Below the pieces are notes generated by a model. It did not search any database. It was not told the origin of the DNA and saw only the letters and a program-made list of their open reading frames with translations. A stretch of DNA of 64,000 bases from Pedobacter sp. WC2423 (lineage in GTDB: Bacteria; Bacteroidota; Bacteroidia; Sphingobacteriales; Sphingobacteriaceae), in the NCBI RefSeq assembly GCF_040822065.1, contig NZ_CP162005.1, positions 4,650,001-4,714,000 of the forward strand. The letters are read 5' to 3'. This document shows, one piece after another, positions 53,354-61,002 of this stretch. Both the position numbers and the translations under genes were made by a program. How positions within the stretch are numbered: the first letter of the stretch is position 1; every line of letters begins with the position of its first letter.

Positions 53354-54178
53354 ATGGGCTTAAGAAAATTTAAACCAGTCACTCCGGGTACCCGCTTTAG
53401 AGTTGGGGCCAGTTTTTCGGAGATTACAGCAACCAAGCCCGAAAAATCATTGGTTGTTTCTTCTAAGAAATCGGGAGGACGTAACAATACAGGAAAGATG
53501 ACTATGCGCTACATGGGTGGTGGTCACAAAAAATCTTACCGTTTAATTGATTTTAAACGTGATAAGTTTGATATTCCTGCAACAGTTGCTACTGTTGAAT
53601 ACGATCCAAACCGTACTGCACGTATCGCATTATTACATTATGCTGATGGTGAGAAGCGTTACATTATTTCACCAGAAGGCTTACAAGTTGGGCAAAAAGT
53701 ATTATCAGGTGATACAGCGACTCCAGAAGTTGGAAACGCTTTAAAATTATCAAATATCCCTCTGGGATCAATTGTACACAATGTGGAGATTCATCCGGGT
53801 CGTGGTGCTCAATTGGCTCGTAGTGCCGGTGCTTATGCACAATTAGCTGCGCGTGATGGTAAATATGCTACATTGAAAATGCCATCAGGTGAGACAAGAT
53901 TAATCTTGACTACTTGTTTAGCAACTATCGGATCTGTTTCAAATTCAGATCACGCCAATGAAGTATTAGGTAAAGCAGGTCGTAAACGTTGGTTAGGACG
54001 TCGTCCTAGAACACGTCCGGTTGCGATGAATCCTGTCGATCACCCAATGGGTGGTGGTGAAGGTCGTTCATCAGGTGGTCAGCCAAGATCAAGGAATGGT
54101 ATGTATTCTAAAGGCTTCAAGACCCGTCAACTTAAAAAATACTCAAATCGTTTCATCATAGAGAAAAGGAAGAAATAA
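53354..54178 (+). CDS. rplB: 50S ribosomal protein L2
   Basis: Needed for subunit joining and peptidyl transfer, 274 residues. Conserved GKMTMRYMGGGHKKSYRLID and the C-terminal NPVDHPMGGGEGRSSGGQP with the functionally important His. The stop overlaps the rpsS start (TAATG). Confidence 0.98.
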   Translation: MGLRKFKPVTPGTRFRVGASFSEITATKPEKSLVVSSKKSGGRNNTGKMTMRYMGGGHKKSYRLIDFKRDKFDIPATVATVEYDPNRTARIALLHYADGEKRYIISPEGLQVGQKVLSGDTATPEVGNALKLSNIPLGSIVHNVEIHPGRGAQLARSAGAYAQLAARDGKYATLKMPSGETRLILTTCLATIGSVSNSDHANEVLGKAGRKRWLGRRPRTRPVAMNPVDHPMGGGEGRSSGGQPRSRNGMYSKGFKTRQLKKYSNRFIIEKRKK

Positions 54179-54444
54179 TGGCTCGTTCGATTAAAAAAGG
54201 ACCTTATATTGACCATAACGTAGAGAAGAAAGTAGTATCTATGAATGATTCAGGCAAAAAGTCTGTCATTAAAACTTGGTCACGCAGATCAATGATCTCA
54301 CCAGATTTTGTGGGTCATACATTTGCAGTTCATAACGGTAATAAATTTATACCGGTATACGTAACAGAAAACATGGTTGGTCACAAGCTGGGAGAGTTTG
54401 CTCCAACCAGAACATTTAGGGGTCACTCTGAAAAGAAAAAATAA
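54178..54444 (+). CDS. rpsS: 30S ribosomal protein S19
   Basis: Head protein contacting the A-site finger, 88 residues. Typical MARSIKKGPYIDHNVEKKV and GHKLGEFAPTRTFRGH. Coupled to rplB by overlap, 7 bp to rplV. Confidence 0.98.
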   Translation: MARSIKKGPYIDHNVEKKVVSMNDSGKKSVIKTWSRRSMISPDFVGHTFAVHNGNKFIPVYVTENMVGHKLGEFAPTRTFRGHSEKKK

Positions 54445-54451
54445 TTAAGAG

Positions 54452-54814
54452 ATGGAAGCAGTAGCGAAATTAAACAATTGTCCAACCTCACCACGTAAGA
54501 TGCGTTTGGTTGTAGATCTTATCAGAGGTGAGCGTGTTGAGAAAGCATTACATATTTTAAAATTTACCAATAAAGAAGCGGCAATAAGAGTTGAAAAACT
54601 TTTGTTATCAGCAATCAAAAACTGGGAAACTAAAAATGAAGGTTCTCGCCCTGAAGAAAACCAATTATACGTGAAAACGATAATGGTTGGTGGCGGCCGT
54701 CAGTTGAAAAGACTGAGACCAGCACCTCAAGGTCGTGGTTACAGAATACGTAAGCGTTCTAACCATGTAACTTTGATAGTAGATAGTAAAAACGTTGAAA
54801 CTCAAACTAATTAG
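54452..54814 (+). CDS. rplV: 50S ribosomal protein L22
   Basis: Exit-tunnel protein of 120 residues; its beta-hairpin tip (GGGRQLKRLRPAPQGRGYRI) reaches the tunnel constriction. N-terminus has NCPTSPRKMRLVVDLIRG. 5 bp before rpsC. Confidence 0.97.
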   Translation: MEAVAKLNNCPTSPRKMRLVVDLIRGERVEKALHILKFTNKEAAIRVEKLLLSAIKNWETKNEGSRPEENQLYVKTIMVGGGRQLKRLRPAPQGRGYRIRKRSNHVTLIVDSKNVETQTN

Positions 54815-54819
54815 TAGAA

Positions 54820-55680
54820 ATGGGACAAAAAGCACATCCAATAGGAAACAGGTTAGGAATCATCAGAGGTTGGGATTCTAACTGGTTCGGTGGCAACAAC
54901 TATGCTGACAAATTAGTTGAGGACGAAAAAATAAGAAAATATCTTTCTGTGCGTATCGCAAAAGGAGGAGTAGCTAAAGTAGTTATCGAACGTACGTTAA
55001 AACGTATCACTGTAACTATCCACACTGCCCGTCCAGGTATCGTGATCGGTAAAGCAGGAGCTGAGGTTGATAAGATCAAAGAAGAGTTAAAGAAACTGAC
55101 TAAAAAGGAAATTCAAATTAACATTTTTGAGATCAAACGTCCTGAGCTTGATGCACAACTGGTAGCAGAAGGTGTAGCAAAACAATTAGAGGCAAGAATC
55201 TCTTTCCGTAGAGCCATGAAGTCAACTATCGCATCAACAATGCGTATGGGTGCTGAAGGTATCAAAATAATGACTTCAGGTCGTTTGGGCGGAGCAGAGA
55301 TGGCTCGTAATGAGCAGTATAAAGAGGGAAGAATTCCTTTGCATACTTTCCGTGCTGATATTGACTATGCATTAGCTGAAGCATTAACTACCTATGGTAA
55401 GATTGGTGTTAAAGTATGGATCTGTAAAGGCGAAGTTTATGGTAAACGTGATCTTTCTCCAAACATTGGTGCAGTAAGTAACGCTCCTGGTAAAGGTGGC
55501 AGACCTGAAGGTGCTTTTGGTGCAGGTGGCAGAGACAGAGATAACCGTGGCGGTGGTGACAGAAGAAACGACAACAAAGGTGGTCGTGGAAGAGGTCCGG
55601 GTCAGGGTGGTCCAGGTCAAGGCGGTCCAGGTAGAGATAATAGAGGCGGAAATACTCCTAACAGAGGTCCTCGTAAATAA
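54820..55680 (+). CDS. rpsC: 30S ribosomal protein S3 with glycine-rich tail
   Basis: mRNA-entry protein of 286 residues. The N-terminal KH domain (VIERTLKRITVTIHTARPG, GIVIGKAGAEVDKIKEELKK) and the C-terminal S3 domain (GRLGGAEMARNEQYKEGRIP, then DIDYALAEALTTYGKIGVKV) are complete by about residue 215. A tail of some 60 residues follows, made of Gly, Arg, Asn, Asp, Gln and Pro with repeats such as GQGGPGQGGPGRDNRGG. The E. coli protein has no such tail; it is likely disordered and RNA-binding. 38 bp to rplP. Confidence 0.97.
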   Translation: MGQKAHPIGNRLGIIRGWDSNWFGGNNYADKLVEDEKIRKYLSVRIAKGGVAKVVIERTLKRITVTIHTARPGIVIGKAGAEVDKIKEELKKLTKKEIQINIFEIKRPELDAQLVAEGVAKQLEARISFRRAMKSTIASTMRMGAEGIKIMTSGRLGGAEMARNEQYKEGRIPLHTFRADIDYALAEALTTYGKIGVKVWICKGEVYGKRDLSPNIGAVSNAPGKGGRPEGAFGAGGRDRDNRGGGDRRNDNKGGRGRGPGQGGPGQGGPGRDNRGGNTPNRGPRK

Positions 55681-55718
55681 TTAGTTAACAGATCGTTTTA
55701 CGATAATATTAAGATAAA

Positions 55719-56141
55719 ATGTTACAGCCAAAAAGAACGAAGTTCAGAAAGATGCAAAAGGGCAGAATGAAGGGTTTAGCTACACGTGGAGCTGAATTAT
55801 CATTCGGGTCTTTCGGGATTAAATCTTTAGAGGCGACCTGGATTACAAGTCGTCAGATAGAGGCAGCCCGTATTGCGGTAACTCGTTTCATGAAACGTGA
55901 AGGCCAAGTGTGGATTAGAATTTTCCCGGACAAACCGGTTACTAAGAAACCAGCTGAAGTACGTATGGGTAAAGGTAAAGGTGCTCCAGAGTACTGGGTA
56001 GCTGTTGTTAGACCAGGACGCATCATTTTTGAAGCTGAAGGTGTATCGTTAGAAGTTGCTAAAGAAGCAATGAGATTAGCTGCTCAAAAATTACCTATCC
56101 AAACCAAGTTTGTAGTACGTAGAGATTACGTAGAAGCATAA
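55719..56141 (+). CDS. rplP: 50S ribosomal protein L16
   Basis: A-site protein of the central protuberance, 140 residues. MLQPKRTKFRKMQKGRMKG at the N-terminus and the conserved RMGKGKGAPEYWVAVV loop. Followed by a 74-bp spacer with a weak hairpin (56147-56197) before rpmC. Confidence 0.98.
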   Translation: MLQPKRTKFRKMQKGRMKGLATRGAELSFGSFGIKSLEATWITSRQIEAARIAVTRFMKREGQVWIRIFPDKPVTKKPAEVRMGKGKGAPEYWVAVVRPGRIIFEAEGVSLEVAKEAMRLAAQKLPIQTKFVVRRDYVEA

Positions 56142-56215
56142 AAAGAGTTTTGGGGTCAATGTTGTAAGTAACTTGTTTTTATAACCGCTAGACCCAGAAC
56201 ATAAAAATTAATAAA

Positions 56216-56425
56216 ATGAAGAACTCAGAAATCACAGGGCTTTCAAAAGAAGAACTAGTAGTCAGGATTGCAGAAGAAAAAGAAAACTTAGTTAAGTTAA
56301 AATTTGCACATACAATTTCGGCTATAGAGAATCCTACCCGTATCACTAAGGTAAGAAAAGACATCGCCCGATTAAATACTGAAATGACTAAGCGTAATGC
56401 TGAGTCAGCTAGTGAAACTAAATAA
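56216..56425 (+). CDS. rpmC: 50S ribosomal protein L29
   Basis: Two-helix exit-site protein, 69 residues: ITGLSKEELVVRIAEEKENL and the conserved NPTRITKVRKDIARLNTEM. 13 bp before the true rpsQ start. Confidence 0.96.
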   Translation: MKNSEITGLSKEELVVRIAEEKENLVKLKFAHTISAIENPTRITKVRKDIARLNTEMTKRNAESASETK

Positions 56426-56438
56426 CTTTAGAGTCGAA

Positions 56439-56693
56439 ATGGAAAGACAATTAAGAAAAACAAGAACCGGGTTGGTGGTAAGCAACAAAATGGATAAATC
56501 TGTTGTTGTAGCGGTAGAACGTAAAGTGAAACACCCGATCTATGGTAAGTTTGTTAAGAAAACTACCAAATTTATGGCTCATGACGAGAAAAACGATTGT
56601 GGTATTGGTGATACAGTACTTATCATGGAGACTCGTCCGCTGAGTAAAAACAAGAACTGGAGATTAGTGGAAATTTTAGAGAGGGCTAAATAA
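56439..56693 (+). CDS. rpsQ: 30S ribosomal protein S17
   Basis: OB-fold primary binder of 16S rRNA, 84 residues from ATG 56439 (MERQLRKTRTGLVVSNKMDK). The frame is open 42 bp upstream inside rpmC, but conservation starts at MERQLRKTR. Contains VERKVKHPIYGKFVKKTTKF. One base to rplN. Confidence 0.96.
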   Translation: MERQLRKTRTGLVVSNKMDKSVVVAVERKVKHPIYGKFVKKTTKFMAHDEKNDCGIGDTVLIMETRPLSKNKNWRLVEILERAK

Positions 56694-56694
56694 C

Positions 56695-57063
56695 ATGGTA
56701 CAACAGGAATCAAGATTAAACGTAGCCGACAATAGCGGCGCAAAACAAGTATTGGTTATCCGTGTACTTGGTGGAACCGGAAAGAGATACGCTTCTATTG
56801 GTGACAAAATCGTTGTTACCGTTAAAAGTGCATTGCCTTCAGGTAACATTAAAAAAGGAACCGTTTCTAAAGCAGTTGTTGTAAGAACAAAGAAAGAGAT
56901 CAGACGTAAAGATGGTTCTTACATCCGTTTCGACGATAATGCAGCAGTCTTATTAAATGCACAAGATGAGCCGCGTGGAACACGTATTTTTGGCCCGGTA
57001 GCGAGAGAACTGCGTGAGAAACAATTCATGAAGATTGTATCATTAGCACCGGAGGTATTATAA
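56695..57063 (+). CDS. rplN: 50S ribosomal protein L14
   Basis: Interface protein, bridge B8, 122 residues. MVQQESRLNVADNSGAKQV and the C-terminal PRGTRIFGPVARELREKQFM signature. One base to rplX. Confidence 0.98.
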   Translation: MVQQESRLNVADNSGAKQVLVIRVLGGTGKRYASIGDKIVVTVKSALPSGNIKKGTVSKAVVVRTKKEIRRKDGSYIRFDDNAAVLLNAQDEPRGTRIFGPVARELREKQFMKIVSLAPEVL

Positions 57064-57064
57064 A

Positions 57065-57406
57065 ATGAAAAATAAAGTAACTGTTCAACCAAAAATTAAA
57101 ATCCGTAAAGGAGATTTAGTAAAGGTTATCGCTGGTGATTCAAGAGGCCAGGAAGGTAAAGTGCTTTCAGTATTAATTACTAAAAGCAGGATACTGATAG
57201 AAGGTGTTAACCTTGTGTCTAAACATACAAAACCAAATGCTGCTAATCCTAACGGAGGTATCATTAAAAAAGAGGCTGCTCTTCATATTTCTAACGTTGC
57301 GTTAATTGATCCTAAATCTGGAAAAACTACGCGTGTTGGCAGAAAGCTTAACGCTGCTGGGAAATTAGTTAGGGTATCTAAAAAATCAGGAGAGGAGATC
57401 AAATAA
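57065..57406 (+). CDS. rplX: 50S ribosomal protein L24
   Basis: Assembly-initiator protein of 113 residues with the KOW motif KIRKGDLVKVIAGDSRGQEG and the conserved EGVNLVSKHTKPN. The last base of the stop is the first of the rplE ATG. Confidence 0.97.
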   Translation: MKNKVTVQPKIKIRKGDLVKVIAGDSRGQEGKVLSVLITKSRILIEGVNLVSKHTKPNAANPNGGIIKKEAALHISNVALIDPKSGKTTRVGRKLNAAGKLVRVSKKSGEEIK

Positions 57407-57978
57407 TGACTTACATACCAAGATTAAAGACTAAATACAAAGAGGAAATTGTTTCTGCTCTGAAAGAGAAGTTCAATTACAAAAGCGTAATGCAGGTTCC
57501 TAAGTTAGAGAAGATAGCTGTCAACCAGGGTGTTGGTCGTTTCTCTGTAACTGACAAAAAAATTATGGACAGTTCTATTTTAGAAATGACCACAATCACA
57601 GGTCAGCAGGCAGTTGGAGCGAAATCTAAAAAAGATATCTCAAACTTTAAATTGCGTAAGGGTATGCCAGTAGGTGTACGTGTAACTTTACGTGACAATA
57701 ACATGTTTGAGTTTTTAGATCGTTTAATTTCCGTAGCTTTACCACGTATCCGTGATTTCAAAGGTATCAACGATAAAGGATTTGATGGAAAAGGTAATTA
57801 CACATTAGGTATTACTGAACAAATCATCTTCCCTGAGATCAACATCGACAAAATCTCTAAGATTTTAGGTATGGATATTACCTTTGTAACTTCAGCAACA
57901 ACTGATGTTGAAGCATTGGAACTTTTAAAGCAATTTGGATTACCATTTAAAAACCAAACCCTTAATACAGATCAATAA
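57406..57978 (+). CDS. rplE: 50S ribosomal protein L5
   Basis: 5S rRNA-binding protein, 190 residues. Contains QVPKLEKIAVNQGVG, KLRKGMPVGVRVTLRDNNM and the C-terminal ITEQIIFPEINIDKI. Overlaps neighbours on both sides by one base (TAATG). Confidence 0.98.
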   Translation: MTYIPRLKTKYKEEIVSALKEKFNYKSVMQVPKLEKIAVNQGVGRFSVTDKKIMDSSILEMTTITGQQAVGAKSKKDISNFKLRKGMPVGVRVTLRDNNMFEFLDRLISVALPRIRDFKGINDKGFDGKGNYTLGITEQIIFPEINIDKISKILGMDITFVTSATTDVEALELLKQFGLPFKNQTLNTDQ

Positions 57979-58247
57979 TGGCAAAAGAAGGTGTAAAAGC
58001 TCGCGAAATTAAGCGCCAGAGATTGGTAGCTAAGTATGCTGACAAACGTGCAGAATTAAAAGCTGCAGGTGATTTCGAAGGATTAGATAAGTTACCAAAA
58101 AACTCATCACCAGTACGTTTACACAACCGTTGTAAATTAACTGGCCGTCCACGTGGTTACATGCGTACTTTCGGTATATCAAGGGTTACATTCCGCGATA
58201 TGGCATTAGCAGGAAAAATTCCTGGAGTTACCAAAGCAAGCTGGTAA
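57978..58247 (+). CDS. rpsN: 30S ribosomal protein S14, zinc-free type
   Basis: Head protein of 89 residues. C-terminal RCKLTGRPRGYMRTFGISR and FRDMALAGKIPGVTKASW are conserved; the paired CxxC sites of the zinc-binding short form are absent, so this is the long, zinc-independent form. A structured 134-bp spacer follows before rpsH. Confidence 0.97.
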   Translation: MAKEGVKAREIKRQRLVAKYADKRAELKAAGDFEGLDKLPKNSSPVRLHNRCKLTGRPRGYMRTFGISRVTFRDMALAGKIPGVTKASW

Positions 58248-58256
58248 AATCGTTTT

Positions 58257-58352
58257 ACGTTAGAGAGTTTTACGCATCATGCGTTTAACTTCTAACGTTA
58301 TACGTTTAAATAGAAAAATTAACCGATGGAAGGTCGCTCCGAATAGTTCGGA
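58257..58352 (+). promoter_or_regulatory. Structured spacer between rpsN and rpsH
   Basis: Two stems are visible. 58257-58298 folds as a long interrupted hairpin: ACGTTAGA with CTAACGT, AGTT with AACT, and a top stem ACGC-ATCAT-GCGT. 58338-58352 folds as TCCGAA-TAG-TTCGGA within a GGTCG...GGAAACC surround. All other spacers of this cluster except three are shorter than 50 bp, so this may be a binding site for translational feedback, for example by S8; no experimental basis. Confidence 0.45.
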
Positions 58353-58381
58353 AAGGAAACCACTATCACAAATCAACAAAG

Positions 58382-58780
58382 ATGAATACAGATCCAATAG
58401 CAGATTATCTTACAAGAGTAAGAAATGCCATTAAGGCAAATCACAGAATTGTAGAAATTCCTGCATCAAATCTTAAAAAGGAAATTACTAAAGTACTTTT
58501 TGACAAAGGTTACATTGCCAACTACAAGTTTGAGGAAACAACAGTTCAGGGAACGATTAAAATCGCCTTGAAATACAATCCAATAACTAAAATACCTGCT
58601 ATCCGCACATTGATGCGTATCAGCAAGCCAGGTTTAAGGCAGTATGCAGGCGTTGATAATATGCCAAGAGTATTGAACGGTTTAGGTATCGCTATCTTGT
58701 CTACTTCTAAAGGAGTAATGACAGATAAAGAAGCGGCCAGACTAAACATTGGTGGCGAAGTTTTGTGTCACGTTTATTAA
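58382..58780 (+). CDS. rpsH: 30S ribosomal protein S8
   Basis: Primary binder of the 16S central domain and, in E. coli, repressor of the spc operon, 132 residues. N-terminal DPIADYLTRVRNAIKANH and C-terminal GIAILSTSKGVMTDKEAAR with GGEVLCHVY are standard. An AGGAGG sequence precedes the next start (rplF, 18 bp on). Confidence 0.98.
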   Translation: MNTDPIADYLTRVRNAIKANHRIVEIPASNLKKEITKVLFDKGYIANYKFEETTVQGTIKIALKYNPITKIPAIRTLMRISKPGLRQYAGVDNMPRVLNGLGIAILSTSKGVMTDKEAARLNIGGEVLCHVY

Positions 58781-58798
58781 TTAAAGGAGGATAACAAA

Positions 58799-59356
58799 AT
58801 GTCAAGAATAGGAAAAGCCCCAATTAATGTACCTGCTGGAGTAACAATTACAGTTGATAAAGATAATTTAGTAACTGTAAAAGGCCCAAAAGGTGAATTA
58901 CAACAAGCAGTTGATGCAGACATCACTGTTTCTCAGGAAGACGGTGTAGTTACTGTAACTCGCCCGACTGAACAAAAAAGACACAAAGCATTGCATGGTT
59001 TATACCGTTCATTGTTAAACAATATGGTTATTGGTGTAACAGAAGGTTACAAAATCTCTCAGGAATTAGTTGGTGTGGGTTACCGCGCAACTAACACAGG
59101 TAATACACTTGATCTTGTTTTAGGTTTCTCTCACCATTATGTATTCCAATTACCGGAAGAGATTAAAGTTACCACGACTTCAGAAAAAGGTCAGACTCCT
59201 AAAATCATTTTAGAAAGTATCGACAAACAACTGATCGGTCAGGTAGCAGCGAAAATACGCTCGTTACGTGCGCCAGAGCCATATAAAGGTAAAGGTATCA
59301 AGTTTGTAGGCGAAGTGTTAAGAAGAAAAGCAGGTAAATCAGCTTCTAAAAAATAA
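58799..59356 (+). CDS. rplF: 50S ribosomal protein L6
   Basis: Factor-binding-site protein of 185 residues, two related domains. MSRIGKAPINVPAGVTI, LHGLYRSLLNNMVIGVTEGY and the C-terminal PEPYKGKGIKFVGEVLRRKAG are present. The start is preceded by AAAGGAGGATAAC, one of the few strong Shine-Dalgarno sites in the window. Confidence 0.98.
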   Translation: MSRIGKAPINVPAGVTITVDKDNLVTVKGPKGELQQAVDADITVSQEDGVVTVTRPTEQKRHKALHGLYRSLLNNMVIGVTEGYKISQELVGVGYRATNTGNTLDLVLGFSHHYVFQLPEEIKVTTTSEKGQTPKIILESIDKQLIGQVAAKIRSLRAPEPYKGKGIKFVGEVLRRKAGKSASKK

Positions 59357-59361
59357 TCATC

Positions 59362-59715
59362 ATGGCAGGGAAAAAATTATCTCGTAGAGATCGTATAAAA
59401 AAAGGAATCAGAAAAAGACTTACCGGTTCTGAAAGCCGTCCACGTTTATCAGTTTATAGAAGCAATAAAGGAATTTATGCTCAAATCATTAACGACGTAA
59501 CTGGAAGCACAATCGTATCAGCATCATCATTATCTAAAGATTTTTCTAGTAATGGTAACAAATCAGAGCAATCTGTAGCTGTAGGTAAATTAGTAGCTGA
59601 AAAAGCAATCGCAGCTGGCATTAAAGAAGTTGTTTTCGATAGAAATGGCTATTTATACCATGGTCGCGTAAAATCGTTGGCAGAAGGTGCCCGTGAAGCT
59701 GGTTTAGTATTTTAA
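59362..59715 (+). CDS. rplR: 50S ribosomal protein L18
   Basis: 5S rRNA-binding protein of 117 residues: RRDRIKKGIRKRLTGSESRP, RLSVYRSNKGIYAQIINDV and the end VFDRNGYLYHGRVKSLAEG. 17 bp to rpsE. Confidence 0.97.
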   Translation: MAGKKLSRRDRIKKGIRKRLTGSESRPRLSVYRSNKGIYAQIINDVTGSTIVSASSLSKDFSSNGNKSEQSVAVGKLVAEKAIAAGIKEVVFDRNGYLYHGRVKSLAEGAREAGLVF

Positions 59716-59732
59716 TCTGAAAATAGATAAGA

Positions 59733-60251
59733 ATGTCAACTATCAATATAAAAAGAGTTAAGACTAGCGAGGTCGAATTAAAAGACCGTTTAGTTAGTAT
59801 ACAACGTGTTGCCAAAGTAACCAAAGGTGGACGTACTTTCAGTTTCTCAGCTATCGTAGTTGTTGGAGATGAAAACGGAATCGTAGGTTATGGTTTAGGT
59901 AAAGCAAAAGAGGTAACTGAAGCAATTGCTAAAGGTATCGATGATGCTAAAAAGAACTTAGTAAAAGTTCCTTTGTTAAACGGTACTGTTCCTCACGAAC
60001 AAATCGGTAAATTCTCAGGTGGTTTTGTATTAATCAAGCCAGCTGCAGTAGGTACAGGTGTTATCGCGGGTGGTGCAATGCGTGCTGTTTTAGAGAGTGC
60101 TGGTGTACACAACGTATTAGCAAAATCAAAAGGTTCATCAAATCCTCACAACGTGGTAAAAGCAACAGTAGATGCTTTAACAAAAATGCGTGATGCTTAT
60201 ACCATCGCTCAGCAACGTGGTGTTGATTTAAACAAAGTTTTTAACGGATAA
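59733..60251 (+). CDS. rpsE: 30S ribosomal protein S5
   Basis: Decoding-fidelity protein of 172 residues: RVAKVTKGGRTFSFSAIVVVG, then GYGLGKAKEVTEAIAKG, and GVIAGGAMRAVLESAGV. The spectinomycin-loop region VTKGGRT is unaltered. 4 bp to rpmD. Confidence 0.98.
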   Translation: MSTINIKRVKTSEVELKDRLVSIQRVAKVTKGGRTFSFSAIVVVGDENGIVGYGLGKAKEVTEAIAKGIDDAKKNLVKVPLLNGTVPHEQIGKFSGGFVLIKPAAVGTGVIAGGAMRAVLESAGVHNVLAKSKGSSNPHNVVKATVDALTKMRDAYTIAQQRGVDLNKVFNG

Positions 60252-60255
60252 GAAC

Positions 60256-60435
60256 ATGGCTAAGATCAGAATAACCCAGGTAAAAAGTATCATTGACAGA
60301 AGCGAGCGTCAAAAAAGAACTATGCAGGCATTAGGTTTAAAAAAAATGAACCAGTCTGTTGAAGTTGAGGCTAACGCTGCTATCATTGGGATGGTAAGAA
60401 AAGTGAATCACTTAGTAGCTATCGAAAGTATATAA
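60256..60435 (+). CDS. rpmD: 50S ribosomal protein L30
   Basis: Short gene, 59 residues: MAKIRITQVKSIIDRSERQK, a middle GLKKMNQSVEVE and the end MVRKVNHLVAIESI. Typical L30, in its usual place between rpsE and rplO. A 107-bp spacer with a hairpin follows. Confidence 0.97.
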   Translation: MAKIRITQVKSIIDRSERQKRTMQALGLKKMNQSVEVEANAAIIGMVRKVNHLVAIESI

Positions 60436-60442
60436 TTCGCAG

Positions 60443-60480
60443 AGGTTGTAAATTAGTTTAATTTTGCTAATTTGCAACCT
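60443..60480 (+). terminator. Hairpin between rpmD and rplO, possible attenuator
   Basis: Arms AGGTTGTAAATTAG (60443-60456) and CTAATTTGCAACCT (60467-60480), 14 bp with one G-U pair, loop of 10. The loop contains a TAATTTTG (60459-60466) that also fits a -7 box, so the site may be a weak terminator, a promoter for rplO-secY, or both. Confidence 0.45.
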
Positions 60481-60542
60481 TTGTATATGTTTAACCGTTG
60501 CCCTGATTAGTGAAAGCGAAGGGCAGCACAATAAGTTTCAAA

Positions 60543-60989
60543 ATGAACTTAAGTAATTTAAAACCTGCATCAGGTTCTACTAAAAACAGTAAAAGAATAG
60601 GTCGTGGTACTGGTTCTGGTCGTGGTGGTACTTCCACTCGTGGTCATAAAGGTGCTGGATCACGTTCTGGTCACAAAACTAAAATCGGTTTTGAAGGTGG
60701 TCAAATGCCATTACAACGTCGTGTACCTAAGGTTGGTTTCAAACCAATTAACCGTGTTGAATATGTAGGCGTTAACTTAGACGTGTTACAAGGTTTAGCA
60801 GAAAGATTCAGCTTAACTACTATTGATTTCGCTACTTTGCAGGATCATGGTTTAGCGCACAAAAACGATCTTATCAAGATCTTAGGTCGTGGTGAAGTAA
60901 AATCTAAAATCGAAGTTAAAGCACATGCTTTTTCTGCAACTGCACAGAAAGCTATTGAAGCTGTTGGAGGCTCAATAGAAAAATTGTAA
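60543..60989 (+). CDS. rplO: 50S ribosomal protein L15
   Basis: Late-assembly protein of 148 residues from ATG 60543 (MNLSNLKPASGSTKNSKRIG). The open frame reaches 33 bp upstream to a GTG, but conservation starts here. Gly-rich N-terminus (GRGTGSGRGGTSTRGHKGAG) and EGGQMPLQRRVPKVGF are normal. 13 bp to secY. Confidence 0.97.
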   Translation: MNLSNLKPASGSTKNSKRIGRGTGSGRGGTSTRGHKGAGSRSGHKTKIGFEGGQMPLQRRVPKVGFKPINRVEYVGVNLDVLQGLAERFSLTTIDFATLQDHGLAHKNDLIKILGRGEVKSKIEVKAHAFSATAQKAIEAVGGSIEKL

Positions 60990-61002
60990 TTAATTATAAT
61001 TA

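Noticed and set aside
55558..55660. Repeated GGT/GGC codons as a DNA repeat element
   Set aside because: Explained by the glycine-rich S3 tail.
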